This document shows positions 45,176 through 57,256 of a stretch of DNA of 64,000 bases, piece after piece (the stretch's first letter is position 1; every line of letters begins with the position of its first letter). Where the stretch lies: the NCBI GenBank assembly GCA_022496205.1, contig WTXD01000066.1:62001-126000 (forward strand), read 5' to 3'. The DNA comes from Gloeopeniophorella convolvens. Its lineage: Eukaryota; Basidiomycota; Agaricomycetes; Russulales. The position numbers and the translations under genes were made by a program. The notes beneath the pieces were generated by a model. That model was not told where the DNA came from. It made no database searches and saw nothing but the letters and a program-made list of their open reading frames with translations.

Positions 45176-47428
45176 TCAGGCCATCGACTGGATGGAGAAA
45201 GTTGACTCTTTCTTGGCGTCGGGCGGGGCTAGCAGGTCTTCCCTGCTCCACTCTTCGTCGATGTAGTTATGCAGCGGAAGCCCTTTCATAACCAAGCTAG
45301 CGAGAAGGCCTGCGGCGGCGATACCGAGCAGGACCTGCCAGACGACTCGAAGAGAGTCGGCGAATGCATTTGCCACCAGATTCCGCAGCTGCTCGTCCAA
45401 CGAGGAGATGATCGGGATGATGGAGTACGCGATTTCAACCCCTTGAGGGAATTGAGACACGATCGACTCTGGGAGCTTCCGCTTGAGCTCATTCTGCAGG
45501 ACGGATCCGCCCACCGTAACACCCCACACCTGCATAATGTGAGATAAAGGCAAACAAATAGGAAATGGACCAAACTCACGAATGCAAAGTTTCCGGTGAA
45601 GACATAGAACGCAAGGGCCGGTGCAGTCTGCGTCACAGAGACCGAAGCGAGAATCGGGAACACCGAGACGACGTAGATAAACCCGACGCCAGCCCCGATA
45701 ACGACCTGGTAGCCGATGGACTGGGCGAGATTGGTGTCCACGCGGAGGGTGGTCAACAAGCCAGCCCCGACGACCATCAGAATCCAGCCAACGTAGCTGA
45801 TACCGCGGTACTTTCCCGTCTTCTCGACGAAAATCCCCGCAAATACCGCAGCGAGGCTGATGCCGTACGATAGGCCGAAGAGGTCCACTCCTGCTTTTGT
45901 CGCGTTCTCCACCTTGCAAGCCTCGAAGAAGACCGGGAACCAGTCTGAGGTATTCCGTCAGTTGGATGAAGCACCCATGAAGTGCCGACGTACAGCTTAA
46001 GCTCGTGAGAATAGTAGACACTAAAAAGTGCTGCAAATAGCCGCTCGAGCCTGTCAATCCCGTCCGCAGTACGATTGGTATCTGCGGTGATCGCGATGTC
46101 AGAAAAGGCTTCATGAGCGCAAAGGATACGTAGACTCACAATGGGCGCCTTGCAGAAGAAGAGTTCATAGATCAAGAAGACGCCCAAACCAGACAGGCCT
46201 AGGGCAAGAGGCACCAATACCCTTGCGGAGTCCCACGGGTAGCGAACACCTCCCCACGTCAGTGCTATCACTATCGCCGTGGTGGATGATACTATCAGGA
46301 GGTTCCCTCTAGAGATGCAATCAGATACGGAGCCTGGCTCCCGACGAATGATTCCACTTACATCCAGTCTATGCGTCCAAGCTTCTCGCGAAGCGGCGTT
46401 GATGGCATTCGCAGGCGCAGGAAGCATGTAATAGACAATGCAGTCACGGCACAAATCGGCAAGTTCAGGTCTGCGGAGGCAGTTCGGTTAGCTCATTCCT
46501 CTCATTTGCACCAAGTTCGGTAAAACCCACAGAAGAGCCAACGCCAGAGGCCGGCATGGGCCATTACTCCTCCAATGACAGGGCCTACACCACCGCCGAT
46601 TGCCCATGTCCTGCGAAAGTCAGCTAGTGCTCGATAGTGAAACAAATGAGCCTTACAAGGCCATCAATCCGGTGTAGGTTCCGCGCTCACGCAGAGTTGC
46701 GAGGTCGGAAATGATGATTTCTACAGCTGCAGTGATACAACCAGATCCGATACCCTGTACGGCTGCATTGTGTTAGTTTCTGTGCCACAGGAGCTGGATA
46801 CGACTTACTACGTCCTGCGATTAGCATGTTCATACTTGATGCCGCGCCGCATACTGCGCTTCCTAGAGCAAACAAGAAAACTGCACCAAGCATGATCGGC
46901 CTTCGCCCAAAGATCTAACATAGCGCAAAATTAGCCGCCTGCGAGCAACTGTTCTCATGTATGCGGCCTCACCTGGGCCAAGCCGCCACATAAAGGCAAA
47001 AGCGCTGTCGAACCCAGAGTATACGCCGAGCCAACCCATATGAACTGCTCCCCAGTAAGGTCTTTAACAATTGTGGGAAGGGCAGCACCGATTGAAGTCT
47101 GCGGATACGCGCGTGATTAGCACTGTAGCCCCAGAAAAAATTCAACACTTACAAACTCAATCGCCGTCAGGAGTACGGCGAGAGCCAGAGACGCTATGAT
47201 GCACCAAAACCTCCAATCTTTAGGAGGCGATTGATTCTGGGAGCCCTGATAGTGTTTCTCGTTAAGCTGATCGACTGTGGTTGCGCTCTGCGGGAAATCA
47301 GGGATGGAGAGAGCAAGTGTGTCCAGAGAGTCGGCGATAGCCAATGATGGGAGGACGGCCACCACGGAGTCAACCGCCAACGATGACTCGGAAGCGGACG
47401 TTTCGCGCGAGTGGGTAAGGACAGACAT
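45176..47428 (-). CDS. MFS drug:H+ antiporter, DHA2 (14-helix) type, copy 2
   Basis: Starts MSVLTHSRETSASE; the first exon (47153-47428) ends at the same place as in copy 1, after PKDWRFWCIIASLALAV and TAIEF. Later exons give the same signatures: GRRPIML with LFALGSAVCGAASSMN, VIALTWGGVRYPW, then the CKAPI junction, TGLTGSSGYLQHF, FPVFFEACK, DLFGLSYGISLAAV, and the last exon WGVTVGGSVLQNELKRKLPE. The intron positions I could compare (after helix 1, at CKAPI and before WFPVFF) match copy 1. The tail ends FSIQSMA at the stop at 45176. No interruption of the frame was seen, so this should be a working exporter. It is convergent with MED12 and opposite in direction to the other two copies. Confidence 0.9.
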
Positions 47429-49429
47429 GATATACAGGACAGATGGAACGGAGAACAGATGGAACGGAGATGGATGCCAAGTTGGGTCGAGATCCTAGTC
47501 CGGGAGGACACAGGAAGATGGTTAGACATGGCGATGTGGGGAGGTCTTTTACGTTCAGCTGCAGTACGCGATTGATGCCTTGACGCGGGGGTGGCAAACC
47601 AATCAGGTGGCAAAAGAGCATGCTCTGGCATAGCATCGCCAGTGGTTCTTCGGAGAGGGTGGGGTGCAGTCGCTTGATGGTGTCTCACGGACATTGATCA
47701 CCATCAGGCTGTCCCACGCGAATGCAACATCATAGAAGGTCGTCTTTCGATCCGTCTACTTCCCACGGATAATGCATGCTCCTTGACTCCAAGCCAGCCT
47801 TGGCCACTGTACACTCGAATGTCAGGCGCAGAGCTGCATCAGAAAAGGACTAGAATGAAGGTAGGCATCCACAGTCTGTGGCGCACAAACGCCCACTGGA
47901 GGACGTATCCTGGGGGATTCCATTCCAGAGAGGATACTCGACGTCATTGATTCGAGCGCGCGTGGTGATAGTGTGGCTGCCGTGTAGCTTCGGGTGATGC
48001 CGCGAAAGCACTTTGTATAAGCAGGTGACTTCATCATAGCAAGTCAAGTTTCCGAACCGGGGTTCCATTGCAAGGAAAGGAAGGACTCCAGCCCAGGAGC
48101 CAAGAGACATTCGGTGACAGATCGGTCATCGACGCGCAAGCCTTTACGAGACATTTTGTCGGAGACTGAGTGCGCAGGAGCACAGAAGGCTCAACGTGGA
48201 TCATTGAGCATCAGTCGATGCCATCGAGTGCAGTGGGTGGAGTCGTGTGTTAGGGGGCGACACGACCAATACGTGGCAGTGCCCAACACAAGCGGACCGA
48301 TGATCGCGTATCGTTCCTGGGACCTGGGAAACCTGGAAAGGAAGTGGTGCCCACCAAGTAGCAGCAGGTACGCAGCATCCCTCAGAAAACGTTGGCAAAG
48401 GGTCTTTTCATTGACGGTATGACGGTGGCATCATCTGAATCAAATGGCCAGCGCGAGTCGGTGGATATGGTGAGGACATTCCCTTGCTGACAACGTATAT
48501 GGGAGAGATACCGCGCTTTTTGAGTTCGCTCTCCCCAGGAGGGACGTATTGGAATATGCGTCTGAAGCCACGGCGACCTGGTGGGAAGGTTACTTGGAGG
48601 GGATAAAGAGCTGAATTGCGAGCATAGGATGGGATATCGTGCAACAATATGGGTGTCTATACGCAGAGGCGTACGTTAGTGGATTCGAAGAAGAAAACAA
48701 CCTGCCAGCGGGGACGCGCGCGGTGCCTTGGCCGTGTCGGTTCCCGCCTGTTCCCGCGCCCCGCGCGAGCGTCTTACTCGGGTACTCCGACCGGCATATC
48801 CCGAGCCCGCGCCTGCTGTGAGGGTTCCCGGCCCGGGGGACCCAGAGGACTTCCTCCGGAGTCGTCCGATTTTATTACGCTTCGATCGGCTGAGTCACAG
48901 CAAAGGGTTGGTTACTTCTTCGACTGGGTACATCCGCATTGGGGCCTGCGCTTGTGCTCTGACCACCCATCAGGTACGGAGCGGTGTGTCTGTGTCTTTT
49001 CAAACATCAACGTTGCTTTGACCTCCAGTCTCAGTATCCGCTGCGCATGCCGATCAATCTTCTCATCCCCACACAGCCGCCGTGAACTTGGCGACGCGCA
49101 CCTCAAGGCGAAGTCCATTGCTCCCCAGCTGCGAAAGGGTTCGACATCCGATCATGATATCTGCGCCCCCGCTGTGCAAGTGTCCCTCTGGAGTCTGAGT
49201 CATGTCTTGAAGCGGCAGCCCCGTGTCTTACAAGGTGGCACTAGCATTTGAATCCCGGCCGCTTCTGCGGAGACACTTTTGGTGCATTGACCATGCCCAA
49301 GCGACGTCCGAGCCACAATCATCTCGATTTGGGTCCGTGTGTCGGCCGTCTTGGGTGGCTAGCGAGGGCTAGAGCCTAGGATCCGTTCATGCACAAAGGA
49401 GTTGCCCTCGAGCTCGCCACATCTTTCCT
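47429..49429. other. 2 kb intergenic region, no gene recognised
   Basis: Upstream of transporter copy 2 on one side and of the zinc-finger gene on the other. Short frames only. Confidence 0.4.
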
Positions 49430-49439
49430 TTATATAAAA
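49430..49439 (+). promoter_or_regulatory. TATA box of the zinc-finger gene
   Basis: TTATATAAAA lies about 110 bases before the start codon at 49549, with CT-rich sequence between. It is a textbook core-promoter match and one of few clear TATA boxes next to a gene in this window. Confidence 0.55.
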
Positions 49440-49548
49440 CTCAGGATGCTCCCATCGTTCAGTCCTCACACAGTGCACGCGTTCTTCCTATCACTCTCCA
49501 AGGCCTCTTCACTTCTCCTTTGTCATATCGTACCACACACCGTCGAAC

Positions 49549-50087
49549 ATGCCCAGAAAGAGCGAGACCAAATCTCGGCCCAAGCCTGAGCAAGCAATAT
49601 GCCCGGGCTGCCTCAGACCCTTCTACTCGGGGTCGAACGTGAAACGTCACCAGACCAATGGAAGCTGCAAGCGGGAATCGGGAAATAATCCGTGCGTAGC
49701 AGGTATTGTCTCGCCTCCTTAAAGCTTACCTTCGTGCGCGACTATAGGGGGCAGAACCCGCGGCCGCAGGGTCACAGTTCGCAGAACCCCTCCCAGATGA
49801 TGCAGAGCGGCAGCTCCTCACAACGAAGTCCCACCAGCGCGCAGTGGGGCATGTTCTCTCACCTTCCATCGCCTCCCGCAAGCCCAGAATGGTCGCATGA
49901 TCCCTATAACGACTCCAGCCCTTGCCCGCCAACACCACACAGCGTTGCTATGGATGACAGCTGGCCCCGCCCGCCGACTCCGCCTGATTTAAGCCGAGAC
50001 GCAGTGGCATCGTTTGCATGGGAGGGAATCGCCAGGGCGCCTACACCCTATTGCTGCTGTGATCATCACACAAGTCATGCAGAGTAA
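49549..50087 (+). CDS. Small CCHC zinc-finger protein, 160 residues
   Basis: Two exons (49549-49691 and 49748-50087) joined by a 56-base GT..AG intron give 160 residues. The first exon encodes a basic start (MPRKSETKSRPKPEQ) and a single zinc-binding module CPGC...H...C: two Cys two residues apart (CPGC), then VKRHQTNGSC, resembling the C2H2/CCHC fingers of fungal DNA-binding proteins. The second exon is Ser/Pro/Gln-rich, with PPASPEW, PPTPHS and WPRPPTPP, and ends in an odd cluster YCCCDHHTSH that could bind metal. No family is recognised. A role in nucleic-acid binding is inference from the finger only. The TATA box at 49430 and the good phase support it being a real gene. Confidence 0.6.
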
Positions 50088-50429
50088 ACGAGGCGCACAC
50101 TTCGATTGGGGGATTCCGGGACCACAGGTTCATCGTACATCCACTAGAATATACATACAGGTCACTCATAATGTATACATCAATCGGGTCCAAGGGATAC
50201 CATGTAACGCGTCATAGTAAAATGGTAGTCAAGACGAATTACTAAGCCACAACAGAGATGCGTACTAGGCTAGTCGCAGGTCTGCCGCCTAGTCGGGACT
50301 GGGAGGCGTGTGGTGAGGCGCCGCTTGATGCAGAGGGTGTACAGGAGTGTCTTGGCCTCCTGTTGGGCCAGGTCGTTGGGGAGGGAGCACCTGTATCGCG
50401 GTCACCGGTGGCAATCGGCCCAACGAAGA
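50088..50429. other. Convergent intergenic region
   Basis: About 340 bases between the stops of the zinc-finger gene and the DUF6535 gene. Nothing recognised. Confidence 0.4.
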
Positions 50430-52539
50430 CTAGGACTGTATCCGGATGGTTTCTCCAGCTCGATATTGCCCATCGGGAGGATCGTCCACAATGCCAGTGG
50501 GGAGCACACCTGGCCCCAGAGCAAGGAGCGAGTGCCGCTCGGAAGCTAAGGATGGCACAGGGGATGCAATAGGTGCTGCCGGATTCTGTGCAAAGTATCC
50601 GGTGACGATGGTTGAAAGAACGGGCACCGCAGTAAAAGCACCTTCCTCGATTCTTGAATCAACTTGCCTGCGCAGGTCGAGGAATTCCAGCTGTAACTCA
50701 GGCAATATGTCGATAAGTACGAAATCCGTCACGCGACACAAGGCCAAGAATACCGTGGTGACCTCTACGCTATGCTGATACATATTATATCGGTGATTCG
50801 GAGATAGGACCGTCTTCATGAATTTCATGATAAAGCGATTGGCGATTGCCACTAGCACACTGTTGCCACACGAAGTGTAGCGATGGATAATATCTTCCGA
50901 AGTGTCCAATTGGCGCATAAGAAGGGGAGTGTGGAACTGCCTTCGTTTGCAGCTCGTGACAGCTATGGAAGCTGCCATGCACTGCGCAGATATTGATAGA
51001 TCTTCGTGGGAAGCATTGCATTTCCATAGGGAAAAATTCCAGAGTTCTGTCGAAGTGAATATAGAGTCGGACGTAGCACTGAAATCAGGTTGAAGACGGA
51101 GGTAGAATGCACGTATGATGCTTCCAGGGAGCAGATCGGAGAGTGAGTCGAGTGCTCTGACGCAGGCGGAAATCCGACGCCGCCGAACGGGATTAGGCAA
51201 CGAACTGGCGTCCAGTGTACGTCCAACAAGTCCTAGGGTCGAGCCGGCAAGATTCCCATAGGACCAATCGCCTCTTTCGAGTGATGCAACCACCTTCGCG
51301 ACCTCTTGAACCTGCTTCGATGTGCATAGGTCGGGTAATCCAGCTATGAATCGCTCAAGATCGTGGTCATCGTCGAGTGAACGCCAGAGCCATGTCAGTG
51401 CCCGCCCGTCCATCTCCCATGTCCGCATTCGTGCCATTGCATGAGCTTCTGAAACCATGTCCAGGGACAACTTGCGCTTGCAGGTCATTGATAGGGTTTG
51501 AATTTTCCATGAGAGCCTCCAGGAGACGAAGTGGATCTTGGTGAAGAAGGAGCAGACATGATAGACAACGCGGAAGGTTGCCCATGATGAAACGAGGACG
51601 CAGTAGCGAACAAGCGTCGACAGCGGCGTGTGGTAAGGGAAATCTCCCCAAAACGTTGGCATAAATGTCATCACAGAGTAGAGCGTGAAGCAAAATCCCG
51701 CCCAGGAAAGTATAAGCGTAAATATTGCGCGCTGGAGGTTGAAGAGGAAGATGACGAAGCCCGCGAAAAAGAGGAACACGGAAAGGTGAAGGAGGGCTGG
51801 CAATGCTTCCACGAGCCAGGGGAGGCGAAATTTGTCTATCCCTTCCGCGAAGAACGAGCGAACTCGCGCACGCTTGTGTGGCATCATGCGGGGACACGTG
51901 ACCCTCAGGTACCTGCGTGTCCATTGTTGAAGCAACGTTGCCAGCAGAGCACAAGTCAAGCTTATTGCGAGGCTGAGGGACCACAGCGCATTGATCCAAA
52001 TATTCGATGTCGAAGGCGAAAAGGAGGATGGATCGGATATCGCCGATGGGAGAGGGGTATGAGATCCGTTATTTGGGAGGGTTGTTGCCTGATATATCTG
52101 CGCGAGGTAGAACGCAGAGGCATCCTGGGAGTTGAGCTGTAGGCTCTGGAAGCTAGTTGAGAGAAACGTTGCGACTGTCGCAGAGAATAGACCGGTCTAG
52201 CTCGCTACGCGTCAGCGTTGGTTACGAACGAGTGAAGCCACGTACAAACACAAGGATTCCCTCTGCATCTCCCTTCCAGCTTTCCGCAAGCTTCTTGTCC
52301 TCGTCCTCGGCCCTTTCCAGGTACATAGAGAACAGAGCACCCGAGCCGTCACTGTAGGTGTTCTCGATGGGAACTGATTGCGCGTGCATATAAAGTGGCG
52401 ATCTGTCGTCGCCAGGGAACTGATTCCCGTCTTCGTGCGGTCCTGCGAAACGCGACACTGCTGCGTAAGTACCAATACTGGAGGTGGCCTTGGTCAAACT
52501 CTCACGTGGTGCTGCATCTCCTCGAGTTTCCGTACTCAT
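50430..52539 (-). CDS. DUF6535-type membrane protein
   Basis: Two exons (52246-52539 and about 50430-52196) with a 49-base intron give about 686 residues. The family signature is clear: ESWKGDAEGILVF then TGLFSATVATFLSTSF (helix 1), a Pro/Ser-rich loop, NALWSLSLAISLTCALLATL followed by LQQWTRRYL, then helices LLHLSVFLFFAGFVIFLF and IFTLILSWAGFCFTLYSV. A long soluble helical region makes up the C-terminal 400 residues. DUF6535 is an expanded family of mushroom-forming fungi with no established function; plasma or internal membrane location follows from the four hydrophobic segments. The start at 52539 is the first ATG in frame (MSTETRGD). Confidence 0.8.
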
Positions 52540-53059
52540 ACTTTCGTATCGGCAGCTGATGCGCCGATGGTTGTACTCTTGGGAACTTTGTATCGCAAAA
52601 AGGAAACGAGACGGTTCGCTCTAAGTGAACGTAGAAGGTATATGTTCTATCTGAAGGCCGGGCTTCTGAGATTCGGCGCAGGCAATGACCTAGGGACGAG
52701 TCGAGCTCGAGTTACGTTACTGAAATCAGTCGCTGGCCTCGGATACGGTCCCGGCATTGGCCGGCCGACGGACTTGGTGGGATCTCCTTTGCTCTGAACC
52801 TCGACAACAACTTCGACTCCAGGCTGCAAATCTGGGCACAAGGGTGTCAATATCACGCAAGACATCTCGCGACGGTTCACAGATGTGCTCGACCTCATAT
52901 CTCCCATAGTGAGCATAAATACCCTGATATTGCCCTCCTATCAACTGGGCGAGCGCCTCTGCAGGTCCCACAACCAAAGACAACGTCACGCGATGCGGCT
53001 CAGTGCAGGCCCGGTCCAGCTCAGTGTTCCCACCCCCAGCTAGTAGCACCTCAACCACG
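52540..53059. other. Divergent intergenic region between the DUF6535 gene and aldolase 2
   Basis: About 520 bases; holds the promoters of both divergent genes. No gene recognised. Confidence 0.4.
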
Positions 53060-54095
53060 ATGCAGCACGCTCTACGGAGAGTCCTGAAGACCTCGTCGCC
53101 CGCTTTTGGCGCGTGGATCACGCTGTCCGGCGCCCACAGCGCTCGCGCAGTCGCCAGCGCGAGCCCGCACCTCTCATGGGTCACAATCGACTGCGAGCAC
53201 GGTCTGACGTCGCTCGTACCGGGCGCAGCAGAAACCGTGCAGGCGATTGCGGGGCTCGGTGCTGCAGCGCCGAGCGCGCTCGTGCGTGTGCCCTCTGGCG
53301 GTGCGGGTAGTGGGTGGCTGGTCAAGTATGCGCTTGATTCCGGGGCGGCGGGCGTGATTGTGCCCATGGTGCGTGGTTTTGTTATCTTCGGTTGTGTGCT
53401 CTGTGGCTGACATGCGCGTGTGCGGGGTACAGGTTGGCACGGCTGCCCAGGCGCGCGAGATTGCCGCGGACAGCCGGTTCCCGCCCGTTGGGCGGCGCGG
53501 ACTCGGCAGCATGTTCGCACATGGCGTCTGGGGGCTGACGATGGACGAGTATGTGCGCGAGGCAAATGAGAAGATACTCGTGATCGCGCAGATCGAGACA
53601 CAAGAGGGCGTCGTGAATGTCGAGGAGATTGCGCAGGTCGACGGGCTTGGTTCGTCTATATGCATTTCGTGTTGGTCGCTGGGCCCCTATTGACGCATGT
53701 CGCGTTAGACGTTCTGTTTATTGGTCCATTCGACTTGTCGATAGGTCTCGGCTACCCGCCTCCGTCCCCTGACCCGCATCCAGATGTAGAAGCCATCATA
53801 CAGCGTGTCAAGACGGCGGCTCATCGGGCTGGGAAAAAGATGTGAGCTTGTCTCGGCGATCCCGGAGAGACTGACTCTGAGCTTGACAACAGTGCGATCT
53901 TCTGTACATCCGGTGCGCAGGCTGCTGCGAGAGCCAGCGAAGGCTTTGACATGGTATGTCCTTCCAGGTTGCAGTCATCAGGGTTCTGCTGATGATTGCT
54001 TTGCACAGGTCAACGTAGCCACGGATGTGATGTCGATGTCAGAGCATGTCCAGCAAAGCGTAAAAGATGCTGTCAACGGTACAATACGCAAATGA
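53060..54095 (+). CDS. HpcH/HpaI-type aldolase (class II pyruvate aldolase), copy 2
   Basis: Five exons (53060-53368, 53433-53649, 53709-53841, 53893-53953, 54009-54095) encode 268 residues. Exons 2, 3 and 4 have exactly the lengths of those in copy 1 (217, 133 and 61 bases). Landmarks: FGAWITLSGAHSARAVA, TIDCEHG (catalytic His), GAAGVIVPM, RGLGSMFAHG, QIETQEGVVNVEEI (metal Glu), DVLFIGPFDLSIGLG (metal Asp) and CTSGAQAAARASEGFDMV. The start at 53060 is chosen because it aligns with copy 1; the frame stays open further upstream. The protein ends NGTIRK, shorter than copy 1, which has a Ser/Gln-rich tail. Its real substrate is unknown. Confidence 0.88.
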
Positions 54096-57000
54096 CACGG
54101 CCTTTGTACTCAGCACCGCTGTAGTATGCGCAACAATCAACCTATATGTAGAGTGTAGCATACCCAGCTGCCGCATACAACGACCAAGGTAAACTGCCAA
54201 CACAGCCTATCTTGGATGATAAGAATGAACGGATGTCCATCGTTACGTTGTTGGACTTGCCGATTTTGGTCTGAGTTCCTGGGGGTCGCAGCCGAGGACC
54301 TTCTAGGGTTGCTAACCTCCATGCCATACGAGAAGTGGCGACGTGCTGGCTTCGTGAACTAGTCCGCCGCAGTAGTCTACTCTTTCCGGAGGCCCACAAA
54401 CACACGGCGCAACGGTGGGCCAGCCGTTGTCCCACATGATCTGTGAGCCGTTCGAAAGGCAAGCGCTCACGGACGATTCCTGCAGTCGAACTACTGATGG
54501 AATGGAACCAAAGGCAGCGCCAACATTCCAGGCTGCGCCGACGGCCGAAGATGTCACTGGCGTCAACAGAATACCTCTTCGACCAGTACACTAATATATG
54601 CTACAACTGTAGATGAACCTCGCGGTCAGAGCTTCTGCGGGTGTGTAATGGGCGCTGCTGAAAGGAACCACCTCGGTGTTCATCATCAGCCGTATTCGTT
54701 ACAGTTCTCCGGAAAATCTCAGGAACTCTCTAGCATTGTCGGTGGTCGGCCGCCGAATGCATGAGATGACAGCGGGCTTCCCCACCCCGGGCTCTTCGAG
54801 GCTTGATCCTGGGAGACGTCAGCTGCGGTATATCAGCGGAAGCGGCCGCTGGGCATTCACGACTGAGAGAAGCAACCCTTTAGAACCGCCCGCAGATGTA
54901 GAGTTTTACGCACAACGGACGGGGCCCCAAGCGCACCAGCGCCTGTGGGCTGTATGCGTTCTCTGCGGCTCCGGTCTATCGGATACGGGGCTCAGCAGCA
55001 CGTGGCTCACGCCAGAACTATTGTCAACCGTACGTAGGCATTGTTGCAATATCGTTTTTGTATCAGGTTAAGTGTAAGGCATTGATTATGAATAGCATTC
55101 ATTAGTAGTGCATCTGTTGTGGGTAGCCAAGGGTACCCTGCTGGCATGCAGAGCCAGAGAGCCATGATAGCGATGACGAGTGCATCAGATGATGACTGAA
55201 TGCTGTCTCGCATCCGTTCGTATGAGGTAGTGATGACCCGAGGCACACCCTTAAGGAGTATACATGACACAAACAGTCCATAACCTGATCTGCGACAGGC
55301 GGCGAAGAAGGACTGTGTGTCTGTAACGTGTTCCGATCCGTGGGATGCTTTCCTTCAACTAGGTAGTGAATGGACAGTGATGTCGGCCCGGTGGGGCTGA
55401 AAATAGACAGGTTAGGATATCTCGGTATGAGCGCATCTTGCTCAGCTCCGGGAAGGTTTCTTCTCGAATGAGACAGCATCAGTGAGAGACGAGATCGTAA
55501 GAAGTTCTAGTGACAGACAGGGCGGAGACTCCGCGGACTAGAACTTGGGGTAGGGGTGAAAAAAAGAAAAACTTTCATCGTAGGATAGGCGGCTTCTTGA
55601 TCGCGGAGCATACACGTCCAGGGCATCAACAGTAGTGACGGCTTCCCATAATCAAAATTGCATTGAAGTCAGCTTCAATCAAGCTTGAGAACAGCCGTTT
55701 GTCTGCCGGAATCGCTGGATGAGAGTGTGTTTCATTGTAGGCGAGGAAACATACAGGATCTGTTCATTGGTGTATCCTGTCCATTGCACAAGCTCAGATC
55801 ATAATATCAGGATCAAGGACGGTGATTGTTCTCTTTGAATGGTACTGTGCATGTTCGGCCCTTAGAGTCTGGACGGTGGTAAGCAGGCCAAGCCTATCGC
55901 TGCTGATCGGAGGCACTTCGGGCACCAATCGGACGTTGGTAGATGGCCGGGAGCCTGGAGGCCACGTGCACCGGAGGTGGCCGGGCTGACCCTCGGCGCC
56001 GCCGCCGGAAACTGCACCGATTGGGACCTCGCAACGCGCTCCGTTCTTTTCCCTCTAGCCAACCTTGCAACCAACTCGATGAAGCAACTGTGACCGCTTT
56101 CGGGCTCTAATGGGTTTTGGAAGCTTTGAAGTACGTCAATTCCAACAAGGGTTACGAAATGTACCCATCTTTGCCACGAACGGCCGCCTCTGGTCCATGT
56201 TGTCTGCCTGCATGCGGTTTTCATTTTGGAAGTGGTGCGGGGTAGAAAGCTTCTTTGTGGTCTCCAGATGTAGTGGTGCAACGGAATGCGGTGAGCCGTA
56301 TCCTGGTGCTGGAATACACCCCAGTTTCTGACGTTTCCACGAGGGACCAGCTTCGTAACGTACAAGTTTGTCCCAGCCTGGCGTTAAGCTCGGCTTTCGC
56401 GATGCTCGGTTGACAGAGGCCCCACTGTCAGTGGGATATTCTCGCCGCGAGCCCATAACGTGCGCCGGTTCCATGTGAAGATTTTCCCAAGATGCTCGCT
56501 CCCGGTGCGCAAAAATGGTGAGCTATTTTCGTTCGCACTCGATTCTAGCTATACACGGAGGCGACCGGCCGCTGAGTCTGGAGCGTATCGTCGCTATGAT
56601 CAGCGCTAGGAGCAGAGATGGGCGCCCGTGTGGACTGCAGGGGTTTGCGCCACCAGATTAGGACAGCGCGTGATTCTCCGAAGGCCTGGCAAGGTGGTAC
56701 CTTGTCTGTGGACGTTTCGGCATCATGGGACAATGGGCCTGGCTTTCGTTCGCACGCGTCGCTATCACCTTCTGCCCATCGGAACAAAGGACCCTGATCC
56801 CATTAGGTGTGTGACATTCGACGTGACTCCGTGGGCCGCGCGGTTACGCTGGGTGATGGCCCCCGCAGCGACAGGCACTCCAGCTTCGGGATGTGCGACG
56901 TTCAAGTTCCATGCGTCGCGCGGTGGCGGCGTCGTGGTTGTGGCAGGCTCGCGGCGATCCAACACTGTCAGTACGCGCTTGCTGGCAACTGGCAACAATG

Positions 57001-57256
57001 CATGTAGGCAGACGCCTGCCCACGGCTGGCGTCGCAATTAGTGCGGTCTATCAGATGCGATCGGGATCTCACCCCTGCTACGGGGTCTGTGAAACACTCT
57101 TACCCGTCACGCACGCACGCACACGCCCCGCCACCACGACGGCACCCATCTATCGCTGCGAGGTCGTTACTTAAGTGTAACACAGTAGTTCGTGGCCTCG
57201 GATCGGCGTCCCCTCCCTCCCTCCCTCCCCTCCTTCCGGTGCTTCCCCGACCAGCC
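54096..57256. other. 3.2 kb intergenic region, no gene supported
   Basis: Several overlapping short frames with no domain or good intron borders; the largest (about 150 codons, 54142-54591, minus) is low complexity in no useful way and is not called. A (CCCT)n pyrimidine tract at 57211-57236 forms the leader of the next gene. Confidence 0.4.

Noticed and set aside
54142..54591. 150-codon minus-strand frame in the 54-57 kb gap
   Set aside because: No recognisable domain, competing frames of equal quality and no convincing splice sites.
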